A stretch of DNA of 64,000 bases from Bradyrhizobium prioriisuperbiae (lineage in GTDB: Bacteria; Pseudomonadota; Alphaproteobacteria; Rhizobiales; Xanthobacteraceae), in assembly GCF_032397745.1 (NCBI RefSeq), contig NZ_CP135921.1, positions 2,046,001 to 2,110,000 of the forward strand, written 5' to 3'. Position numbers and translations under genes: made by a program. Each line of letters opens with the position of its first letter. Position 1 is the first letter of the stretch. This document shows, piece after piece, positions 33,715 through 43,258 of the stretch. Below the pieces are notes generated by a model, which worked only from the letters and a program-made list of their open reading frames with translations, was not told the DNA's origin and did no database searches.

Positions 33715-33776
33715 AAGATTTGACCTGAAAGATTTGGCCTGAAAGTTCTGGCCTGAAAAGATTATGGCCTGATCTT
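33708..33776. repeat. 14-bp tandem repeat over the NifU-like stop codon
   Basis: Five units of GGCCTGAAAGATTT lie at 33708-33721, 33722-33735, 33736-33749, 33750-33765 and 33766-33776 (partial). Three consecutive units are exactly 14 bp. The first contains the TGA stop of the preceding gene, so expansion has occurred after the coding end. The high copy identity suggests recent slippage. Confidence 0.9.
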
Positions 33777-33805
33777 CCGACGGCGGACGCCGCGATCATT
33801 CCAGA

Positions 33806-33840
33806 GGGGGCAAGCGTCGAAACGCTTGCCCCCAATCCTT
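33806..33840 (+). terminator. intrinsic terminator after the NifU-like gene
   Basis: A perfect 12-bp stem, GGGGGCAAGCGT (33806-33817) and ACGCTTGCCCCC (33822-33833) with a CGAA tetraloop, is followed by AATCCTTTT. It separates the NifU-like gene from tsaB. Confidence 0.9.
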
Positions 33841-33903
33841 TTGACACGATGGTGTTTGACAGGCACTTTCGCGGGACTTCGATCCCCACGAACCATTGGC
33901 TCC

Positions 33904-34596
33904 ATGCTCATTCTCGCCATCGATACCGCGCTCGACGCTTGTGCCGCGGCCGTGCTCGACACCGACGCCAACAAATTGCTGGCACAGGAGTCGCTGCCGA
34001 TGAAGCGCGGCCACGCCGAGGCGCTGATGCCGCTGCTCGACCGCGTCATGAAGGCCGCGGCGGTGCCGTTTGCGGCGCTCGATCGCATTGCGGTGACCAC
34101 TGGCCCCGGCAGCTTCACCGGATTGCGCGTCGGCTTGTCGGCAGCACGCGGCCTCGCACTCGCCGCCAACAAGCCGGTGGTCGGCGTCACCACTCTGTCG
34201 GCCTACGCGGCGGCGCCGGTGAGCGAGAACGGCGACGCGCCGGTGATCTCGGTGATCGATGCGCGTCACGACCAGGTTTATTTCCAGGTGGTCAGCGGCA
34301 GCGGTGGGACATTGATCCGACCGCGGATCGCGCCGATCACCGAGGCGCTCGAGGCCGCGCGCTTTGGCGCGCCGCGTCTGGTCGGCAATGCCGCGCAACT
34401 CGTTGCCGATCGCTGGCCCGGCGACGCACCGGTTGAAATCAAGCAGCAGCCGGCGCCGGAAATCGCCTGGGTGGCGTGGCTTGGCGCCGCGGTCAGCCCG
34501 AACACCGCGCCGGCGCGGCCGTATTATCTGCGTGCGCCCGACGTCAAGCCGCAGGCCGGCGCGCGACCTGCTCCGGCGCAACCCTCGTCACTGTGA
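33904..34596 (+). CDS. tsaB: tRNA threonylcarbamoyladenosine synthesis protein TsaB
   Basis: The 230-residue protein has the ASKHA-like fold of TsaB (YeaZ): LILAIDTALDACAAAVLD at the N-terminus, KRGHAEALMPLLDRVM (about residues 34-49) and VTTGPGSFTGLRVGLSAARGLA (about 63-84). It partners TsaD and TsaE to make t6A on ANN-reading tRNAs. The ATG at 33904 starts the family match; an earlier in-frame start has none. Its stop overlaps the rimI start (TGATG). In this lineage tsaB-rimI-mur-miaB is a typical gene order. Confidence 0.9.
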   Translation: MLILAIDTALDACAAAVLDTDANKLLAQESLPMKRGHAEALMPLLDRVMKAAAVPFAALDRIAVTTGPGSFTGLRVGLSAARGLALAANKPVVGVTTLSAYAAAPVSENGDAPVISVIDARHDQVYFQVVSGSGGTLIRPRIAPITEALEAARFGAPRLVGNAAQLVADRWPGDAPVEIKQQPAPEIAWVAWLGAAVSPNTAPARPYYLRAPDVKPQAGARPAPAQPSSL

Positions 34597-35081
34597 TGCG
34601 CGGCTGGCTTGCCAAGCTGTTCGACAGGAGTCCGCCGACGGTCGAGGCGGCGAACCTGCGCGACGCGCCACGGCTGGCACAGTTGCATGGCGCGTCGTTT
34701 CATCGCGGCTGGGGCGCGAACGAATTCGAACAGATGCTGCTCGACCGCAATACACTGACACACCGGTTGCGGCAGGGCCGGCAGATCATCGGCTTTTCGG
34801 TGTCGCGCATGGCCGCCGACGAAGCGGAGATTCTCTCGATCGCCATCGCGGCCGGACAGCGCGGCCGCGGCTTGTCACGCGACCTGCTGCGGACCCATCT
34901 GGGGCACCTGGCGGGACGCGGAATAAAAAAAGTTTTCCTCGAGGTTGAGGAAAACAATCAACCGGCGCGGCGGCTGTATGAACGGGCCGGATTCCGCGGG
35001 GTTGGACGGCGCGAACGCTATTACCGCGAGGCCGGCGGGGAACAACTGAATGCCTTGGTGATGCAACGCGACTTGTCGTAA
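34596..35081 (+). CDS. rimI: ribosomal-protein-alanine N-acetyltransferase (RimI-type GNAT)
   Basis: The 161-residue GNAT protein has the acetyl-CoA pyrophosphate loop in QRGRGLSRDLLRTHL (about residues 88-103) and VFLEVEENNQPARRLYERAGF (about 112-132), the RimI-type motif. It would acetylate the N-terminus of S18 or another target. The ATG overlaps the tsaB stop, which implies coupled translation. N-terminal alternatives upstream lack similarity. Confidence 0.88.
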   Translation: MRGWLAKLFDRSPPTVEAANLRDAPRLAQLHGASFHRGWGANEFEQMLLDRNTLTHRLRQGRQIIGFSVSRMAADEAEILSIAIAAGQRGRGLSRDLLRTHLGHLAGRGIKKVFLEVEENNQPARRLYERAGFRGVGRRERYYREAGGEQLNALVMQRDLS

Positions 35082-35207
35082 ACTGCGCACAATGGCACAA
35101 CGGGCCATCCAAAGACTGCCACCAAGAAACGCCACCAAGGGATACCGAGCTTTGTCCGCCGCACGCCGGAATGGTTTCGGCTGGACAAACTCGAACGGGA
35201 TTGAACC

Positions 35208-35666
35208 ATGACGACGCTGAAACCGGTCACCGCTTCCGATCCGACCGACATCGAGAAACGTTGCGCGGCGACCGGCATGCGCATGACCGAGCAGCGCCGC
35301 GTGATCGCGCGCGTGCTGGCGGAAGCCGTCGATCATCCGGATGTCGAGGAACTGTATCGCCGCTGCGTCGCCGTCGATGACAAGATTTCGATCTCGACCG
35401 TCTATCGCACGGTGAAACTGTTCGAGGATGCCGGCATCATCGAGCGCCACGATTTTCGCGAGGGCCGCGCGCGTTATGAGACCATGCGCGACAGCCATCA
35501 CGATCATCTCATCAACCTGCGCGACGGCAAGGTGATCGAATTCACTTCCGAGGAGATCGAGAAGCTGCAGGCCGAGATCGCCCGCAAGCTGGGTTACAAG
35601 CTGGTCGATCACCGGCTCGAGCTCTATTGCGTGCCGCTCGACGACACCCCGGACAAATCGTCCTGA
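35208..35666 (+). CDS. mur: Fur-family metalloregulator (Fur/Mur)
   Basis: The 152-residue protein has the Fur winged helix (about residues 22-80, SISTVYRTVKLFEDAGIIERH) and the His-rich metal segment H97-H98-D99-H100 (SHHDHLINL). It lacks the C-terminal C-x-x-C of E. coli Fur, as do alphaproteobacterial Mur/Fur proteins. In Bradyrhizobium this protein responds to manganese and iron and is reported to repress irr. The irr promoter at 63.5 kb carries matching hexamer repeats. It follows rimI with a 126-bp gap. The fur name is also used in the literature. Confidence 0.88.
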   Translation: MTTLKPVTASDPTDIEKRCAATGMRMTEQRRVIARVLAEAVDHPDVEELYRRCVAVDDKISISTVYRTVKLFEDAGIIERHDFREGRARYETMRDSHHDHLINLRDGKVIEFTSEEIEKLQAEIARKLGYKLVDHRLELYCVPLDDTPDKSS

Positions 35667-35715
35667 GCCAGCTGTTCCCGAGACACGTCCGGATCGGGAC
35701 GCCGATATCGGGCCG

Positions 35716-35760
35716 TTGCGGCCGCAAATGACCGCATTGTGCGCCACAATGGCCGCAAAT
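35716..35760. promoter_or_regulatory. nested perfect dyads upstream of miaB
   Basis: TTGCGGCCGCAA (35716-35727) is a perfect 12-bp palindrome. CATTGTG-CGC-CACAATG (35735-35751) is a perfect 7-bp dyad. The decamer GGCCGCAAAT occurs as a direct repeat at 35720-35729 and 35751-35760, flanking the second dyad. The arrangement lies between mur and miaB and looks like a binding site for a dimeric regulator. Confidence 0.5.
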
Positions 35761-35869
35761 CGTGTTGTAAAAGCTGGTATTTCCGGCCTTTTCGCTATAT
35801 CTGACCGGCAATCCCGCGGGAACGCCCCGCGCTTTCATGTCTGCTGGAAACGTAAGTTCTGTTGAGAAG

Positions 35870-37282
<1,413 letters not shown>

Positions 37283-37288
37283 AAACCC

Positions 37289-38371
37289 TTGCCAAAAAGC
37301 GCATCGGATTCGCCTTCTCTCGCCCCTGGCCGCAAACTCGACCGTGATATTCAGGCCTTGCAGACTCCATCGACCTCGCAAGCCAACTCCGAGACGCAGG
37401 TCGTCGTCGCGTTCGACGACAACCGCGCCGCCTCCGCCCTTGTCGGCCCTTACGGCCAGAACCTGGCGCTGATCGAACGCCGGCTCGGCGTCGTGGTCGA
37501 CCAGCGCGGCAACCACATCACCATCGCCGGATCGCGCGACGCCTGCGACGCCGCCCGCCGCGTACTGGAAACGCTGTATGAGCAGGCCGTTCGCGGCCAG
37601 GAGCTGGCGCAGGGCGATGTCGAGGGTGCGATCCGCGCCGTCATCGCCCAGGGCTCGCTGTTCGATTTCGATCCGAAGCTTGCGAAATCGGCGTTCGAGG
37701 AAATCAACCTGCGCAAGCGCCCGGTGCGCGCCCGCACCGCCGCGCAGGACTCCTACATCCGTGCCCTGAAACGCAACGAGCTGGTGTTCGGCATCGGCCC
37801 CGCCGGCACCGGCAAGACCTGGCTTGCGGTGGCGCACGCCGCGCAGCTGTTCGAGCGCAAGGAAGTCGATCGCATCATCCTGTCACGCCCCGCGGTGGAA
37901 GCCGGCGAGCGGCTCGGCTTCCTGCCCGGCGACATGCGCGAGAAGGTCGATCCCTATCTGCGCCCGATCTATGACGCGCTGTATGACCTGATGGACTCCC
38001 GCATTGTCGAGCGCGCGCTGCAGAGCGGCGAAATCGAAATCGCGCCGCTCGCCTTCATGCGCGGCCGCACCCTGACCAACGCGGCGATCATTCTCGACGA
38101 GGCGCAGAACACCACCTCGATGCAGATGAAGATGTTCCTGACGCGCCTGGGCGAAAACAGCCGCATGATCATCACCGGCGATCCGAGCCAGGTCGATCTG
38201 CCGAATGGCCAGCCATCGGGCCTCGCCGAGGCCGCAAAGCTGCTCGACGGCGTCGAAGGCATCGCGCAGGTCAAATTCACCGCCGAGGACGTCATCCGCC
38301 ACGAACTGGTGGCGCGGATCGTCGCCGCCTACGAAGGCCTGCCGCAAAAGCCCGCGGCCGCGAAACGTTGA
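37289..38371 (+). CDS. PhoH-like ATPase
   Basis: The 360-residue protein has a Walker A loop at about residues 168-177 (GPAGTGKTWLA) and a Walker B DEAQNTT near 270, with an N-terminal KH-like region (about 40-110). PhoH proteins are associated with phosphate stress and RNA metabolism and sit next to ybeY in many bacteria. The start is a TTG at 37289 with GGAG 12 bases upstream, and the frame offers no better alternative. Its stop overlaps the ybeY start. Confidence 0.88.
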   Translation: MPKSASDSPSLAPGRKLDRDIQALQTPSTSQANSETQVVVAFDDNRAASALVGPYGQNLALIERRLGVVVDQRGNHITIAGSRDACDAARRVLETLYEQAVRGQELAQGDVEGAIRAVIAQGSLFDFDPKLAKSAFEEINLRKRPVRARTAAQDSYIRALKRNELVFGIGPAGTGKTWLAVAHAAQLFERKEVDRIILSRPAVEAGERLGFLPGDMREKVDPYLRPIYDALYDLMDSRIVERALQSGEIEIAPLAFMRGRTLTNAAIILDEAQNTTSMQMKMFLTRLGENSRMIITGDPSQVDLPNGQPSGLAEAAKLLDGVEGIAQVKFTAEDVIRHELVARIVAAYEGLPQKPAAAKR

Positions 38372-38913
38372 TGTCTCCGTTATCTGCCGCAAGATCCAGA
38401 TCGATGCCGCGCCAGGACCCTCCCCTTACCGATATTCTCGTCAGCGCCGATTGCTGGCCGGATGACGCCGGTTATGAGGAGACCATCGTCCGCGCGATCG
38501 AGGCCGCGGCCGAAGCCGCGGCCGATCCGGCCTCCAGCGGCGCGGAGATCGCCGTGATGCTGACGGACGATGCCGGCATCCAGACCTTGAACCGCGACTG
38601 GCGCGGCTTCGACAAGCCGACCAACGTGCTGTCGTTTCCGGCCGCCGAACAACCGGCCGCAGACGACGATGATGCGCCGCGCATGCTCGGCGACATCGCC
38701 ATCGCCTATGAGACGACCCGGCGCGAGGCGGAGACCGAACACAAACCGTTCGAGCACCACCTCAGCCATCTCGCTGTCCACGGATTCCTGCATTTGATCG
38801 GCTACGACCACGAGACCGACGACGAGGCCGAGGAGATGGAAGGCCTCGAGCGCACCATCCTGGCGCAGCTCGGCATTCCCGATCCTTATGCGTCTTCCGA
38901 TGAGGTGGGTTAA
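38371..38913 (+). CDS. ybeY: endoribonuclease YbeY (rRNA maturation factor)
   Basis: The 180-residue protein has the diagnostic zinc motif H-G-x-L-H-L-x-G-Y-D-H (HGFLHLIGYDH, about residues 136-146) and an N-terminal half with TNVLSFP. It is a metal-dependent endoribonuclease acting in 16S rRNA maturation and ribosome quality control. The ATG at 38371 overlaps the phoH stop; MPRQDPPLTDI at 38404 is an alternative start. It is followed directly by a CorC-like gene. Confidence 0.93.
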   Translation: MSPLSAARSRSMPRQDPPLTDILVSADCWPDDAGYEETIVRAIEAAAEAAADPASSGAEIAVMLTDDAGIQTLNRDWRGFDKPTNVLSFPAAEQPAADDDDAPRMLGDIAIAYETTRREAETEHKPFEHHLSHLAVHGFLHLIGYDHETDDEAEEMEGLERTILAQLGIPDPYASSDEVG

Positions 38914-40053
38914 GTGACACCCGACCCACAGTCGTCCGCAGCCGAATCGCGCGACAGCGCGGCCGAGATAGCGCACGAGCCGCGCAACCTGCCCGTCCCG
39001 GTGCAGCAGGGCGAAATCCTGCGTCCCGCGGCCGATACATGGTTCATGCGCGCCTTGCGCACGCTGTTCGGCTGGAAGCCCGGCTCGCTGCGTGCCGACC
39101 TGCAGGTGGTGCTCGACGCCTCGACACCGGACGAGACCAGCTTCTCGGCCATCGAGCGCACCATGCTGCGCAACATCCTGGGATTGCGCGAGCGCCGCAT
39201 CGCCGACGTCATGGTGCCTCGCGCCGACATCGTCGCAGTGAAGCGCGACATCTCGCTGGGCGAACTGATCGACATCTTCGAGAGCGCGGCACACTCGCGC
39301 CTGGTGGTCTACAACGATACCCTCGACGATCCCGAAGGTATCGTGCACATCCGCGACCTGCTGGCCTATATCGCGGAACGCGCCAAGGTCGACCCCGCCG
39401 TCAATGCCAAGCGCAAAAAGCCGTTTCCGGCGGGCCTCGACCTGCGCGCGGTGAACCTCGGCGCGCCGCTGTCGGACACCAACATCATCCGCAAGCTGCT
39501 GTACGTGCCGCCGTCGATGCCGGCGCATGATCTGCTGGCCAAGATGCAGGCGAGCCGCATCCACCTGGCGCTGGTGGTCGACGAATATGGCGGCACCGAC
39601 GGGCTGGTGTCGATCGAGGACATCGTCGAGCAGATCGTCGGCGAGATCGACGACGAACACGACAGCGACGAGCCGCCGGCGGTGGTGCGCCAGGCGGATA
39701 ATTCGTTCATCGCCGATGCCCGCGCCAGCCTCGAGGACGTCAAGTCGGTGATCGGCGAGGATTTCGTGATCGGCGAGGCCGGCGAAGAGGTCGATACGCT
39801 GGGCGGCTATCTGGTGGCGCAGGTCGGGCGCCTGCCGGTGCGCGGCGAGATCATTTCCGGCCCGGGCGATTTCGAAATCGAGGTGCTGGATGCCGATCCG
39901 CGCCGGGTCAAGCGGCTGCGCATCGGCACCCGCAAGGATCGCTCCGCCTTGCGGCATCGGGAAACCCGACGACGCGAAGCCGCCGCCGATGCCGCGCGCC
40001 CCCCCGACAGCGGCGGCGCGTCGCCACCGGCGGAAGGAGCTCCGCCCTCGTGA
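38914..40053 (+). CDS. CorC/HlyC-type CBS-domain protein (hemolysin family)
   Basis: The 379-residue protein has two CBS domains (about residues 95-155 and 185-240, including RIADVMVPRADIVAV) and a C-terminal CorC_HlyC domain (about 255-345, GEDFVIGEAGEEVDTLGGYL). It lacks a membrane DUF21 domain, so it is the soluble CorC type, thought to act in magnesium/cobalt efflux. GTG at 38914 is preceded by GAGGTGGG. The ybeY-corC-lnt order is conserved. The last 35 residues are Arg/Ala/Pro-rich. Confidence 0.86.
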   Translation: MTPDPQSSAAESRDSAAEIAHEPRNLPVPVQQGEILRPAADTWFMRALRTLFGWKPGSLRADLQVVLDASTPDETSFSAIERTMLRNILGLRERRIADVMVPRADIVAVKRDISLGELIDIFESAAHSRLVVYNDTLDDPEGIVHIRDLLAYIAERAKVDPAVNAKRKKPFPAGLDLRAVNLGAPLSDTNIIRKLLYVPPSMPAHDLLAKMQASRIHLALVVDEYGGTDGLVSIEDIVEQIVGEIDDEHDSDEPPAVVRQADNSFIADARASLEDVKSVIGEDFVIGEAGEEVDTLGGYLVAQVGRLPVRGEIISGPGDFEIEVLDADPRRVKRLRIGTRKDRSALRHRETRRREAAADAARPPDSGGASPPAEGAPPS

Positions 40054-41696
40054 GCATCGCGGCGCGGCTTCATCCGACGCGACTGGGCGCGATCGGTCTC
40101 GGAATCATTCTGGTCTGGGGCTGGAAGCGGGCACTGATTGCGCTCGCGGCCGGCGCGGTGTCGGCGCTGGCGATGGCACCGTTCAATGCCTGGCCGGTGC
40201 TGTTTCTCACCTTTCCCGTCATGGTCTGGCTGGTCGACGGCGCGGGCGCCGGGCGGCTCGGCGGCGTGCCGGCAGCGGCGCTCAGCGGATGGTGGTTCGG
40301 CTTCGGTTATTTCCTCGCCGGGCTCTATTGGGTCGGCTACGCCTTCCTGGTCGACGCGGATATCTTCGGCTACCTGCTGCCGTTCGCGGTCACCGCACTG
40401 CCCGCCGGCCTCGCGCTGTTCATGTCCCTCGGCTTTGCGCTGGCGCGGCTGATCTGGACCCGCGATGCATCACGAATCCTGTCATTGGCCGTCGGCCTCA
40501 CCGTCAGCGAATGGCTGCGTGGCCATGTCCTGACCGGCTTTCCCTGGAATGCGTTCGGTTATGCGCTGACCGAGCCGCTGGCGCTGGCGCAGACAGCATC
40601 GCTGATCGGATTGTGGGGGCTGACGTTTCTGGCGGTCGCGATCTTTGCGTCTCCAGCGGTTCTGATCGATCAGCCGCCGCCACGCGCCTCATGGCTGAGC
40701 AAGCCATGGATCGCGCCGGCCATGGCTGTGGCCGTGCTGATCGCCATGGGCGTTTTCGGCACAGTGCGGCTGGCGCACGAGCCGGTCCGGCTGGTGGAAG
40801 GCGTGCGGCTGCGGCTGATGCAGCCCAATCTGCAGCAGGACATGAAGTTCAACTATTCCGCCAAGCAGGCGGTGATGCAGAAGTATCTGACGCTGTCGGA
40901 CCGTGCGACCGGGCCGGCCACCTCCGGCGTCAAGGATGCGACCGTCCTGATCTGGCCGGAATCGGCGTTTCCTTTTTTCCTGACGCGGGAAGCCGACGCG
41001 ATGGCGCAGATCGCCGCGCTGCTGCCGCCGGGCACAACGCTGCTGACCGGCGGGGTGCGACCTCCGGATGCGCCGTCCGGTCCTCACGTTACCCGTGCTT
41101 ACAATTCGATCTATTCCATTGACCATGATGGCAGCATCCTGAGCGTCTACGACAAGCTGCATCTGGTGCCGTTCGGCGAATATCTGCCGTTCCAGCAGGT
41201 GATGGAACGGCTCGGCTTCATTCAGCTGACCATGCTGCGCGGCGGCTACATTCCGGGACAACGCCGTAAGACCATGGAACTGCCGCACGCGCCGAAGGTG
41301 CTGCCGCTGATCTGCTACGAGGCGATCTTCCCCGGCGATATCGTACCGCCGGGCGAACGTCCCGGCTGGATCGTCAACGTCACCAATGACGGCTGGTTCG
41401 GCATCAGCACCGGCCCTTATCAGCATCTGCAACAGACCCGGCTGCGCGCGATCGAAGAGGGGTTGCCGATCGTACGTGCTGCGAATACCGGGATTTCCGC
41501 GGTGATCGACCCGTTCGGGCAGATCGTCGCCCGGCTCGGCCTCGGGGTCGAAGGCGTGCTGGACTCCGGGCTGCCGTCGGCGATTGCGCCGCCCTTGTAC
41601 GCACGGGTGGGAGATTTGCCGGTGGCAATCCTGGTGGCACTGGCGGCGATTGTGGTCGGCCGGCGCCGCACCAAAACCACTTTGCTGGGCCGATGA
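40050..41696 (+). CDS. lnt: apolipoprotein N-acyltransferase
   Basis: The 548-residue protein has about eight membrane helices around an extracytoplasmic nitrilase-like domain. The catalytic triad is visible: Glu near 303 in WPESAFPF, Lys near 369 in DKLHLVPFGEY, and Cys near 424 in LICYEAIFP. It adds the third acyl chain to lipoproteins such as the Wza-like protein in this window. The GTG start overlaps the corC stop by four bases. Confidence 0.93.
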   Translation: MSIAARLHPTRLGAIGLGIILVWGWKRALIALAAGAVSALAMAPFNAWPVLFLTFPVMVWLVDGAGAGRLGGVPAAALSGWWFGFGYFLAGLYWVGYAFLVDADIFGYLLPFAVTALPAGLALFMSLGFALARLIWTRDASRILSLAVGLTVSEWLRGHVLTGFPWNAFGYALTEPLALAQTASLIGLWGLTFLAVAIFASPAVLIDQPPPRASWLSKPWIAPAMAVAVLIAMGVFGTVRLAHEPVRLVEGVRLRLMQPNLQQDMKFNYSAKQAVMQKYLTLSDRATGPATSGVKDATVLIWPESAFPFFLTREADAMAQIAALLPPGTTLLTGGVRPPDAPSGPHVTRAYNSIYSIDHDGSILSVYDKLHLVPFGEYLPFQQVMERLGFIQLTMLRGGYIPGQRRKTMELPHAPKVLPLICYEAIFPGDIVPPGERPGWIVNVTNDGWFGISTGPYQHLQQTRLRAIEEGLPIVRAANTGISAVIDPFGQIVARLGLGVEGVLDSGLPSAIAPPLYARVGDLPVAILVALAAIVVGRRRTKTTLLGR

Positions 41697-41718
41697 TCGG
41701 ATCGCGCGATTCGTAGTC

Positions 41719-41748
41719 AATTTCGCAATGCGGAATTTATCTTATAAT
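41719..41748 (+). promoter_or_regulatory. -10 element and overlapping palindrome upstream of the XRE gene
   Basis: A 19-bp imperfect palindrome AATTTCGCA-A-TGCGGAATT (41719-41737, one mismatch) sits six bases before a TATAAT at 41743-41748. A regulator bound there would block the promoter, which suits autorepression by the downstream helix-turn-helix protein. A second palindrome, AACTGATCAGTT, lies at 41799-41810. Confidence 0.5.
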
Positions 41749-41899
41749 CGGACTTGATGTAGGCTCGGTTTTTTGAGATTTAGACAGTTGGCTTAATCAA
41801 CTGATCAGTTACGATTTGACCTTGTCCGAACAAACGGCGTATGTCCGTATGAGCCGTTAACTATTCATGACAGCTATGCAAGGGGTGAGGAGTATGCTG

Positions 41900-42316
41900 A
41901 TGTCGGCTAAGGCGCCCAATCCGGTTGACAAGTATGTCGGCAGCCGCGTGCGAATGCGCCGTATCATGTTGGGTATGAGTCAGGAAAAGCTCGGTGAGGC
42001 GCTCGACCTCACGTTCCAGCAAATCCAGAAATACGAAAAAGGCACCAACCGCATCGGTGCCAGCCGGCTGCAGCAGATCTCCGATATCCTGCAGGTGCCG
42101 GTGTCCTTCCTGTTCGAGGGCGGTCCGACCGGTACGCTCAATGCCGAAGGCCTGACCGATGCACCGTCGCCGGCCTATGTCTCGGATTTTCTTGCGACCT
42201 CCGAAGGCCTGGCCCTGACCCGGGCATTCACACGGATCTCCGATCCGAAACTCCGCCGGACCATTGTCGACCTGGTCGAGCAGATGGCTTCGCGCGAACA
42301 ACCCGACCGGCGCTGA
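41900..42316 (+). CDS. XRE-family regulator, PraR/PhrR-like
   Basis: The 138-residue protein has a Cro/C1-type helix-turn-helix at about residues 15-70 (RMRRIMLGMSQEKLGEALDLTFQQIQKYEKGTNRIGASRL), then a short C-terminal region with ASREQPDRR. It resembles the rhizobial PraR/PhrR regulators that repress quorum-sensing and acid-stress genes. I chose the ATG at 41900, seven bases after GAGGAG; ATGs at 41867 and 41894 are alternatives. The 200-bp upstream region is A+T-rich with palindromes. It follows lnt and precedes trmB. Confidence 0.82.
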   Translation: MSAKAPNPVDKYVGSRVRMRRIMLGMSQEKLGEALDLTFQQIQKYEKGTNRIGASRLQQISDILQVPVSFLFEGGPTGTLNAEGLTDAPSPAYVSDFLATSEGLALTRAFTRISDPKLRRTIVDLVEQMASREQPDRR

Positions 42317-42391
42317 TCGTTCCGTTCGGGACCTAACGATTATCGCTGGCCTCGAACGCCAGGGCGATGATCGAGACGATGATTTAAGAGC

Positions 42392-42451
42392 ATTCTTGCT
42401 TCAGACGATCCTTGCTTCACGGGTCTTGTGTCCAAGGTCTTGCGTCCCTGG
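42392..42451. repeat. degenerate tandem repeat, 14-16 bp, four units
   Basis: Units ATTCTTGCTTCAGACG (42392-42407), ATCCTTGCTTCACGGG (42408-42423), TCTTGTGTCCAAGG (42424-42437) and TCTTGCGTCCCTGG (42438-42451) form two related pairs. They lie in the 210-bp gap between the XRE gene and trmB. Confidence 0.75.
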
Positions 42452-42526
42452 TCGCCGGCCGATATCAGGCCGCGCACCCGCGAGCGATGTTGAGCTCGCA
42501 CCATTGACGCGGACAAGGATATGCCT

Positions 42527-43243
42527 GTGACAGACGACCCTGCCGGAGGCGATCACGCCGGTCATGCGCAGGGGTCCTTCTTCGGACGCCGCAAAGGCCA
42601 CAAGCTTCGCAGCCATCAGGCGCAGCTCATCGAGGAGCTGCTGCCGCAGCTGGCGCTCGACCTCGCGACGCCCGCGCCGGCCGACCTGCGCACGCTGTTC
42701 AGCGTGCCGGTGAATGACGTGCGCCTCGAAATCGGGTTCGGCGGCGGCGAACACCTGGTGGCGGAAGCCCGCGCGTTCCCGCAGACCGGCTTCATCGGGG
42801 TCGAACCCTACGTCAACGGCATGGCCAAAATTCTCGCCGAGATCGAGGCCCAGCAGATCGGCAACATCCGGCTGCTGGCCGGCGATGCCGCTGAGTTGTT
42901 GGCGTGGGTGCCGCCCCAAACGCTGCGCCGCATCGATCTCATTCACCCCGATCCGTGGCCAAAGCGGCGGCACTGGAAACGGCGTTTCGTGCAGGATGCG
43001 ACCATCGCCATGATGACGCGCGCGCTCATGACGCGTGGCGAATTCCGGTTTGTCTGCGACATCGATCATTACAGCGCATGGACACTCGCCCATTTCGTCC
43101 GCGCGCACGATTTTCGCTGGACCGCCGAGCGCGCCGACGATTGGCGGCTGCCGTGGCCGGACTACACCATGACGCGGTATGGACGAAAGGCGCAGCGCGA
43201 GGGGCGCAAGGCCGCGTATTTGATCTTTCAGCGCCGCGATTAG
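42527..43243 (+). CDS. trmB: tRNA (guanine-N7)-methyltransferase TrmB
   Basis: The 238-residue protein has the SAM-binding VRLEIGFGGGEHLVAEA (about residues 66-82), a GVEPYVNGM (about 94-102) acidic loop, the family motif HPDPWPKRRHWKRRF (about 143-157) and a C-terminal TRYGRKAQREGRKAAYL. It methylates G46 in tRNA. The GTG at 42527 is seven bases after AAGGA, which favours it over the ATG at 42521. N-terminal residues before about 35 are His/Gly-rich. Its left neighbour in related genomes is often metK, which is not seen here. Confidence 0.92.
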   Translation: MTDDPAGGDHAGHAQGSFFGRRKGHKLRSHQAQLIEELLPQLALDLATPAPADLRTLFSVPVNDVRLEIGFGGGEHLVAEARAFPQTGFIGVEPYVNGMAKILAEIEAQQIGNIRLLAGDAAELLAWVPPQTLRRIDLIHPDPWPKRRHWKRRFVQDATIAMMTRALMTRGEFRFVCDIDHYSAWTLAHFVRAHDFRWTAERADDWRLPWPDYTMTRYGRKAQREGRKAAYLIFQRRD

Positions 43244-43258
43244 GTCCTACGCGGACAA

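Noticed and set aside
33780..33903. Alternative upstream start for tsaB at 33826
   Set aside because: It would place the start in the 3' flank of the terminator stem and add residues with no similarity. The ATG at 33904 begins the family match.
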